A stretch of 64,000 nucleotides of DNA from Mesostigma viride (lineage: Eukaryota; Streptophyta; Mesostigmatophyceae; Mesostigmatales; Mesostigmataceae): positions 5,528,145 through 5,592,144 of the forward strand of contig RPFO01000253.1 of the NCBI GenBank assembly GCA_009746045.1. The letters run 5' to 3'. The notes beneath the pieces are model-generated. The model was not told the origin of the DNA. It ran no database searches and saw nothing but the letters and a program-made list of their open reading frames with translations. Made by a program: the position numbers and the translations under genes. This document shows positions 57,513 through 64,000 of this stretch, piece by piece (the stretch's first letter is position 1; the number at the start of each line of letters is the position of its first letter).

Positions 57513-58076
57513 TCAGCCATGCGCACCACACCCTTGGCCCTTGGGAGTTGAAGCTAGTTGCCAGTCAACCGTCGGGTGACCTGCGTCCCTTGGCACCTGC
57601 TTGAGCGCGGTCAGGCACGCAGCAGACAGCCTTTTCTTGGCATCCAAAGACACCAAGTGGCGCGAGGTGGGCTTCTTCGCCGGGATCAAATAGGTGAGGA
57701 TGACCTCGGATGCTGCGATGGTGACTGTGTGGGAGTTTGCGGACGACTTGCTCGGCAGAGGCCATGTGGCGCTGTTCGGGTCCCACTGATGCCAAGCATC
57801 GGTCATGCTCCTGGCACGGTATACAGAGAGGACCAGGTGAGGCTCGCTGCCCCCCTCATCGGCAGGCTGCTCTACCTTCTTCACCACCCCCACCAACATG
57901 GGGGGCCAGGGGACGTCGGTGTTGCAGAGCATTTGGCACGTGGGATGCCAGTATAGCACGACCGAGCCCTCCGTCATGGTACGCAAAATCGTCATCGTCG
58001 TCCGAGTCGGAGACAATACCTCCGTCCCACTCGACATGTTCGGCCATTTTGCTATCCTAGCCTTTATCTCTAACAT
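57513..58076 (-). CDS. Possible N-terminal exon of the minus-strand TIR-element gene
   Basis: The open frame has a well-mixed, globular composition. A start at MSSGTEVLSP (near 58038) looks better than the first ATG. It contains SVVLYWHPTCQMLCNTDVPW, PPMLVGVVKKVEQ, HLVLSVYRAR and TVTIAASEVILTYLIPAKKP. The beta-rich pattern with Trp/Pro recalls SH3- or BAH-like reader folds, but that is weak. It lies just upstream of the Ala/Pro repeat ORF in a different frame; an intron or frameshift around 57600-57390 would connect them. Function unknown. Confidence 0.4.
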   Translation of the reverse strand: MLEIKARIAKWPNMSSGTEVLSPTRTTMTILRTMTEGSVVLYWHPTCQMLCNTDVPWPPMLVGVVKKVEQPADEGGSEPHLVLSVYRARSMTDAWHQWDPNSATWPLPSKSSANSHTVTIAASEVILTYLIPAKKPTSRHLVSLDAKKRLSAACLTALKQVPRDAGHPTVDWQLASTPKGQGCGAHG

Positions 58077-58535
58077 TTATAAAAGTTTCAACCTAAACCA
58101 AAAGCAGGACTCCCCCGGCGCTGAATGGATGCCGGACCTCATAAGAGTAAGCAGCCGGCTCAGCGCCTATTACTGTCCTGTGTAAACCTAATCCCATTTT
58201 TGTCATCAATGCTAACAACTCGTCTCCAAATCAACTGAACTACGTCGGCTATTTTTCGGCTCCGTGCCTATTCATTTCGGCGTCACTTGTTAAACCACAA
58301 AATAATATCCTGCAGTCAGCCTTGTCTGCCATAAATCCAACTATAAACTGCTAAGGTACCGAAAGCTTCACGGCTATTTACGTAATAATGATGTGCCGCC
58401 AGGGCACGCACTGAAGACTTGAACGCAGGCGCCCCTGTTGGCAGTCACGTGGCGAAGTCGTTGCAACAACTTGCCAAAGCAGCGAACAGCTGGGGAACTT
58501 GCCGCCAAAATGTACGCAGCCTGCCTCGGCAGCTG
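58077..58535. promoter_or_regulatory. Divergent spacer of the TIR element
   Basis: Sequence between the two divergent genes, unique and without ORFs. It probably contains the promoter of the minus-strand gene. No defined promoter element is visible. Confidence 0.3.
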
Positions 58536-59048
58536 CGGAAGTAATTACTTGCGTCTTGCGGCCAAGATACGCAGCCTGCCTCGAGAGGGCTGCGTATCTT
58601 TGCCGCAGCCTGCCTCACCAGCTAAAAACCTTGCGGCCAAGATACGCAGCCTGCCTCCTCGAGGATATCCTCGAGGAGGTAGGCTGCGTATCTTGGCCGC
58701 AAGGTTTTTAGCTGGTCATTTGGCTGCCAGGGTAACTACTTGCGTCTTGCGGCCAAGATACGCAGCCTGCCTCGACTCTCGAGGCAGGCTGCGTATCTTG
58801 GCCGCAAGACGCAAGTAGTTACTTCCCCAGCTGCCGAGGCAGGCTGCGTATCTTTGCCGCAGCCTGCCTCACCAGCTAAAAACCTTGCGGCCAAGATACG
58901 CAGCCTGCCTCCTCGAGGATATCCTCGAGGAGGCAGGCTGCGTATCTTGGCCGCAAGGTTTTTAGCTGGTGAGGCAGGCTGCGGCAAAGATACGCAGCCC
59001 TCTCGAGGCAGGCTGCGTATCTTGGCCGCAAGACGCAAGTAGTTACCC
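58536..59048. repeat. Cluster of large palindromes
   Basis: Built from the word CTTGCGGCCAAGATACGCAG plus CCTGCCTC in both orientations. A 98-bp near-perfect palindrome spans 58618-58715, centred in GAGGATATCCTC. A second is centred near 58775 (arms from about 58734, spacer CT). A third, about 150 bp, is centred near 58921 and extends the first one's arms with the word TGCCGCAGCCTGCCTC. The cluster lies between two divergent genes. Confidence 0.92.
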
Positions 59049-59240
59049 AGCTGCAGCCAAATGACGCCGCAGCCTCTTGCCTAAATATATATTCAAAGTT
59101 CCAGATCCCGCGCAAATTGACTCGATACATTGCAGCGTGCAGCGCCCAGCAAACGAAGGTTAAATCGCAGCCGGCATTATTGGAAGGTTGCGTGCAATCT
59201 TTGTCTATTTTCCGGTGGTTAAATCTGTAGCAAGCGAAGA

Positions 59241-61035
59241 ATGCAGGGGTCAAGCGGCCCCTGCTACGCAGGCGATAGATGCAAGAAATTGCCCGGCGCT
59301 GATCATGCAACCGGATTTGATAGTGTCGACAAAAATGAGCTGCTGGGCGGAGCCAACCATCCATGCTCAGGCCAGTGTGGCAAGCACTTGCATGGGCTGT
59401 GCACCGGGATGTTTAGGGATGCATCGGCGGGTGAGGATGGCACAGAGTGGACCTGCCAGGAGTGTGGCGGCCCTTGGCCGCCTACCGCCATCAGCAAGGA
59501 GGCCTCGCCTGTCGATTTTAAGGAAAAGGTGGTCGACGCCCAACTGGCCGGCCTTGGTGCTCTTTATTCGCTGGGCGGCAAGGGCAAGGTCGTTAAGGTT
59601 CCATCACGGAAACTCGTTAAGCTAGCCAAAGTCGTGGATGGAAGGGTCGACGATGGTGAGCTGGGTTCTGGTGATAATATTGCATGACGAGGGTCATGTC
59701 GATGATGATGCAACGGGTGGTGGCGTCGAGGAGAAGAACGGCCCAGGCGGTGTTGCGCTTGGTGGTGGCGTCGAGGAGGAGAGCGGCGCAGGCGGCAATG
59801 GTGCGATGGGTGATGGCGAGGAGGAAAAGAACGGCGCAGGCGGCAATGGTGCGATGGGTGATGGCGAGGAGGAAAAGAACGGCGCAGGCGGCAATGGTGC
59901 GATGGGTGATGGCGAGGAGGAAAAGAACGGCGCAGGCTATGGTGCGATGGGTGATGGCGAGGAGGAAAAGAACGGCGCAGGCAAGGGTGCGATGGGTGAT
60001 GGCAATCAGGACAAGAGCGGCCAAGGTGATGCAGCTTTGCGTGCTGCGATGGGCCCCACGGTTGGCAAGCATGCTGTTGGCGGCGCGCACATTCCCGTGG
60101 TTGAGCGCGACGCCTCCAAGAAGGAGAACACCCCGGGCCCTGCAGCTGGTACCTTTCGGGCTTCGGCGTCGCGTCATTTCGATGTCGGCGACACAAGAAA
60201 AGAACTAGCTTTTTCTCCTCCACCGGCAGGGCCGGGGATGCACAAAACACCAGGCGGTGCTTCCACCAGCGACAGCGAGGATGATATCGTGGCCCTTGCA
60301 ATCCCCGAATGGCCTCATGTGGGGGTGGTAGTGGGGGCAATCGCGAGCTCGTCAATCTGCGCGCATTTTGTGAGGCAGAGCCGCTACAAGAAATTTAAAA
60401 ACTTGCTCGACCGACTCAAAGGCAGCCCAACCAGGCGACCGTCCGCGATCGGATTTTTCGACGCAGTGGTCATCGTTGTCAACGACAAGAATGCCACCAC
60501 GTTTCCCACTACCCTGGGGTTGGAGCACAAGGGCGTTCTCCCATCATCCGCTTGGAATGAGGACATGCAGGCGGTGATGAGTTGGGCCATCAAGAACAAG
60601 GCGGACCTGCTGCCCCAGATATTGAGTGCTGGCCCACCGCCATTCATCTTGTCCGCTGAGCAGTTTCCAGGATCGGCCCTCTTGGCGAAATACCCGGCTA
60701 CGCTGCCACGTCTGCCAGCTTGCATAACACAAGACTCTGACATGCCCGACCCACAAATTGCAGGGCTGCCCGCGTTGCAGGAGGTCACCAACGTGCATGG
60801 GCGCGGCAAGCGCATCGTGAGCAAGCAGCCTGCCAAAGAAGCTGCGGCGACGAAACCAGTCAAGCGCCAGCGCCGCTCAGAAAACGGCTCAGCGCCTGCC
60901 AAGCAGCCTGACGCCCCGGCTGAAAATTCGAAGGGGATGGCAGCGCTGCTGCAGCAATTCGACAGCATGATGAAGCAGCAACAGCAACAGCAACAGCAGC
61001 AATTTAATGCCATGATGACAAAGCTGCAGCAGCAG

Positions 61036-61066
<31 letters not shown>

Positions 61067-61863
61067 GACTGCTGCAGAAGCATAAAGAGGCGGCGGCGGC
61101 AGTGGCAGCGGGGGCGGCAGCCGCCGCACCCACCAAAGCAGCGGTGGCGGCAGCCGGTGTGCCCACCACGGCAGCGGCGGCAGCGCCGGCAGCGGCGGCA
61201 GCGGCGGCAGCGGTGCCGGCAGCCAGTGCGCCCCCTGCGGCAACAGCGGCAGCGGTGCCGGCACCAGACTATGCGCCACGCGAGGCGCCGCGCATGTATG
61301 TGCCATACGAATCTGCGCCACGCGAGGCGCCGCGCATGTATGTGCCACGCAAATCTGCGCCACGCGAGGCGCCGCGCATGTATGTGCCATACGAATCTGC
61401 GCCACGCGAGGCGCCGCGCATGTATGTGCCATGCGAATCTGCGCCGCGCATGTATGTGCCATGCGAATCTGCGCCACGCGAGGCGCCGCGCATGTATGTG
61501 CCATGCGAATCTGCGCCACGCGAGGCACCGCGCATGTATGTGCCATGCGAATCTGCGCCACGCGAGGCGCCGCGCATGTATGTGCCATGCGAATCTGCGC
61601 CACGCGAGGCGCCGCGCATGTATGTGCCATACGAATCTGCGCCACGCGAGGCGCCGCGCATGTATGTGCCATGCGAATCTGCGCCACGCGAGGCGCCGCG
61701 CATGTATGTGCCATACGAATCTGCGCCACGCGAGGCGCCGCGCATGTATGTGCCATGTGAATCTGCGCCACGCGAGGCGCCGCGCATGTATGTGCCATGT
61801 GAATCTGCGCCACGCGAGGCGCCACGCATGTATGTGCCATACGAATTTGCGCCACCGCGTTAG
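59241..61863 (+). CDS. Zinc-finger/poly-Gln/SAPREAPRMYVP-repeat protein of the TIR element
   Basis: Starts at 59241 in one frame and continues in another from about 59690; a single extra base near 59683 (or a very short intron) separates them, so it may be a pseudogene. The N-terminus has a cysteine/histidine cluster, CYAGDRC ... HPCSGQCGKHLHGLC ... WTCQEC, PHD-like in spacing. Next come five or so 16-residue GGNGAMGDGEEEKNGA repeats (59770-60000) and a non-repetitive centre of about 200 residues (VRQSRYKKFKNLLDRLKG, FFDAVVIVVNDKNATTF). A basic stretch KPVKRQRRSE could be a nuclear signal. Poly-Gln and poly-Ala follow, then about 14 copies of a 14-residue SAPREAPRMYVPYE unit and a TAG stop. 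A DNA- or chromatin-binding role for the element is an inference only. Confidence 0.55.
61267..61855. repeat. 42-bp coding minisatellite
   Basis: About 14 units of GCGCCACGCGAGGCGCCGCG plus CATGTATGTGCCATRYGAATCT; one unit is shortened to 27 bp. Variation is mostly at one codon (TAC or TGC before GAA). Open frames on the other strand are shadows. Confidence 0.93.
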
Positions 61864-61957
61864 CGTCCCAACAGGACCTTGTGACTAATTATTACTAGAG
61901 TAACCCGCTGGCTCCGCCCAGCCCAAAGCAGGGTCCCTTTTTTTGGCAGTACTTTGC

Positions 61958-62727
61958 CCCGCTGCCCGCTGCCCGCTGCCCGCTGCCCGCTGCCCGCTGC
62001 CCGCTGCCCGCTGCCCGCTGCCCGCTGCCCGCTGCCCGCTGCCCGCTGCCCGCTGCCCGCTGCCCGCTGCCCGCTGCCCGCTGCCCGCAGCCCGCTGCCC
62101 GCAGCCCGCTGCCCGCTGCCCGCTGCCCGCTGCCCGCTGCCCGCTGCCCGCTGCCCGCTGCCCGCTGCCCGCTGCCCGCAGCCCGCTGCCCGCTGCCCGC
62201 TGCCCGCTGCCCGCTGCCCGCTGCCCGCTGCCCGCTGCCCGCTGCCCGCAGCCCGCTGCCCGCTGCCCGCTGCCCGCTGCCCGCTGCCCGCTGCCCGCTG
62301 CCCGCTGCCCGCAGCCCGCTGCCCGCTGCCCGCTGCCCGCTGCCCGCTGCGCGCTGCCCGCTGCCCGCTGCCCGCTGCCCGCTGCCCGCTGCCCGCTGCG
62401 CGCTGCCCGCTGCCCGCTGCCCGCTGCCCGCTGCCCGCTGCCCGCAGCCCGCTGCCCGCTGCCCGCTGCCCGCTGCCCGCAGCCCGCTGCCCGCAGCCCG
62501 CTGCCCGCAGCCCGCTGCCCGCTGCCCGCTGCCCGCTGCCCGCTGCCCGCTGCCCGCTGCCCGCTGCCCGCTGCCCGCAGCCCGCTGCCCGCTGCCCGCT
62601 GCCCGCTGCCCGCTGCCCGCTGCCCGCTGCGCGCTGCCCGCTGCCCGCTGCCCGCTGCGCGCTGCCCGCTGCCCGCTGCGCGCTGCCCGCTGCCCGCTGC
62701 GCGCTGCCCGCTGCCCGCTGCTCGCTG
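61958..62727. repeat. (CTGCCCG)n heptanucleotide array
   Basis: About 110 copies of CTGCCCG with scattered CAGCCCG and CTGCGCG variants. Because 7 is not a multiple of 3, all three frames read PAARCPL-type text; these are not genes. It lies shortly after the stop of the plus-strand TIR-element gene. Confidence 0.97.
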
Positions 62728-62759
62728 GAATAGGATGTTTTATGACATGCTTAGATCAC

Positions 62760-63193
62760 CGCCCATTCATGCATTATAGGACATGGCATTATTATTAAGA
62801 GCAACATCATGGGTATTGTGGTAGTGCAACACCTTGGCTAATCAGGACAACGATTTATTTCTCATACAACTAGTAACGGCTTGTACTTACACGACGTTGG
62901 ACCGCCTTGCGTCAAGGAATAGTTGTCTCACTTAATCTATGCTCACGTGACGCAGTCTACATGATTACTAATTACTTTTAATAAATTAATTGATGTGCAT
63001 TGTGCATAACTCAATGCTGAGAACATTTGTGTATTCACATACATACACGTGAAACAAGACTGCAGTTATATACACATAAAAACAGTTGAATACCATTCAA
63101 AAAATTATCATGCAGAAGCAAGCATGCGTAACAGCGTAAGGCACCAATAAGCTAATGTTTTCACGCTTTGGCTGCAGGACTGTCCTAAATGGA
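62760..63193. other. TIR-element right arm, no gene recognised
   Basis: Unique AT-rich sequence. It includes TGCTCACGTGACGCAGTC near 62940, the word found before LINE tails elsewhere, so a small LINE remnant may be buried here. No ORF worth reporting. Confidence 0.4.
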
Positions 63194-64000
63194 CAAATCT
63201 GTCCTAACCCAAACAAACCACCCTACCATGGTCCGGATTCTCCCGATTTCTGGCCTGCGCTGGTTGTCTCCTTGATAACTCCGTTGGGAGTATATATGTA
63301 GCACAACATATCCCGGAGAAGGGGCATATTTTAATACATTCTAATCTACTTCCTGCAAGGGGGGCCGGAATGTAAACGACACTTGCTCTAGGTGCACCAA
63401 GGGCACCTGCACCACCATGATATCTCGGAGCACACAGGCCTGTCATGGGGGGAAGATCATCATGGCTATGCAAAGGCTAGCCCTGGCATGGCCTCTCATC
63501 AGAGATCGAGTGACTCTCTGTATCTAGGCAGGGCTGAGCTTAATTCTTAATGCAACATCCATGGGGGTTCCATTATAGGCAGGGAGTGGCTAAATTCTAA
63601 ACGCATCATCCATGGGGGCCATTATGGGCGCACATGCGCATGGGCCACGTGGTAGGCTAAGCCTTACTAATCTACACTACTGCTGTATTCCCTAGACTGG
63701 GGTGGCAGGGGGTGCCTGCCAGGGCTTACATGGTCGACGTGGATGACGTCGATCCCCCCGCCAGTATACCGGTTTACCCCCTGCGCTGTGCCGGAGCTGG
63801 AGGTAGGTCGGCCATAGCTCGCGTCGCCGTTGTTGCTGGGCCAGCTAGGGTCAGGTCGTCGATCGTCCAGCGTGTAGCGAGTTCTCGAGAGCTTCTTGCG
63901 GTTTTTAAGAAACAACAGCTTGTCCGCCATGTACTTAAAGGTGAGGAGCAGGGGAGCCGGGCCAGCCTTACCCCGCGTGCGGGGAAGGCGGGCAGCCGAC

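Larger units (their letters stand above)
54301..63223. mobile_element. 8.9-kb element with 30-bp perfect TIRs carrying two genes
   Basis: The ends are exact inverted repeats beginning GGGTGGTTTGTTTGGGTTAG and extending 30 bp. They are flanked by TAC (54298-54300 and 63224-63226), where the PLE sequence has a single TAC. A 3-bp duplication and a GGG.GG..TGTTTGG-like end recall PIF/Harbinger, but the target is not the usual TWA and no DDE transposase is visible, so the superfamily is open. Contents in order: unique sequence, a repeat-rich minus-strand gene, a palindromic spacer, a repeat-rich plus-strand gene, and a heptanucleotide array. Confidence 0.8.
54097..63278 (+). mobile_element. PLE 3'-end fragment, split by a large TIR element
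   Basis: 54097-54300 (ACTCCCGGCCAGTTAGGCTC ... GGCTCGAGCTAC) and 63224-63278 (TACCATGGTCCGGATTCTCC ... TCCTTGATA) are the two halves of the PLE 3' UTR plus terminal repeat, matching 29897-30154. It is strongly 5'-truncated and contains no ORF. Confidence 0.88.
54065..64000 (-). mobile_element. LINE 7: ORF1-type LINE, split by a PLE fragment, runs off the window
   Basis: The 3' tail is at 54066-54096 (TTGATTAATTTATTAATTAA then GGAACATA). The element continues at 63279 (ACTCCGTTGGGAGTATATAT), as seen by comparison with the uninterrupted junction at 3008-3030. On the minus strand the ORF1 C-terminal region lies at about 64000-63690 (FKYMADKLLFLKNRKKL, YTLDD, then a frame-shifted QQRRRELWPTYLQLR). 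The 5' part lies beyond the window. Confidence 0.75.

Overview
The window looks like nuclear DNA of a green alga, probably a chlorophyte of the Chlamydomonas/Volvox kind. The reasons are spliced genes with GT/AG introns, a GC-rich F-box/WD40 gene swollen by Ala/Ser/Pro/Asn low-complexity inserts, a Penelope-like element whose GIY-YIG endonuclease lies N-terminal of the reverse transcriptase (the 'Chlamys' arrangement known from green algae), and a split-direct-repeat element of the TOC1/Kangaroo/PAT type. The lineage is inferred; no ribosomal marker is present.

Host genes are few and all lie in the left quarter. They are a spliced DUF262-like gene (605-3010, +), a two-exon F-box/WD40 gene (13858-9830, -) and a small two-exon gene resembling the DASH/Dam1 subunit Dad1 (14670-15219, +). 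Fragments of two LINE families and a 1.9-kb TTAA-flanked DNA element lie between them.

From 15.99 to 44.6 kb is a nested transposon stack whose order can be read from target-site duplications. The base layer is an antisense, 5'-truncated Penelope-like element (PLE). It was broken by LINE 1 (16752-17404), LINE 2 (17426-19762, itself holding a piggyBac-type element), a Ty3/gypsy LTR retrotransposon (20633-38832), LINE 3 (39330-41555, holding another piggyBac-type element), and then LINEs 4 and 5 at its edge (LINE 4 holds a second TTAA-type element). The gypsy element carries three insertions of its own: a piggyBac-type element in gag, an intact PLE with a 1018-aa ORF, and a foldback element between protease and RT that contains a split-direct-repeat (YR-type) retroelement. 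Its integrase is cut after the zinc-finger part and followed by an unrelated GC-rich degenerate ORF.

The right third (44.6-64 kb) holds a non-autonomous hAT element with a perfect 8-bp target duplication, and an L1-like element with a complete ORF1 (coiled coil plus C-terminal domain) but no ORF2. That ORF1 is split by a 5.9-kb non-autonomous CACTA element packed with minisatellites. Last comes a further LINE copy split by a PLE fragment, which is itself split by an 8.9-kb element with 30-bp perfect terminal inverted repeats. That element carries two repeat-expanded protein genes, a palindromic spacer and a (CTGCCCG)n array, but no transposase I recognise.

I found no rRNA gene, convincing tRNA gene, CRISPR array or prokaryotic operon.
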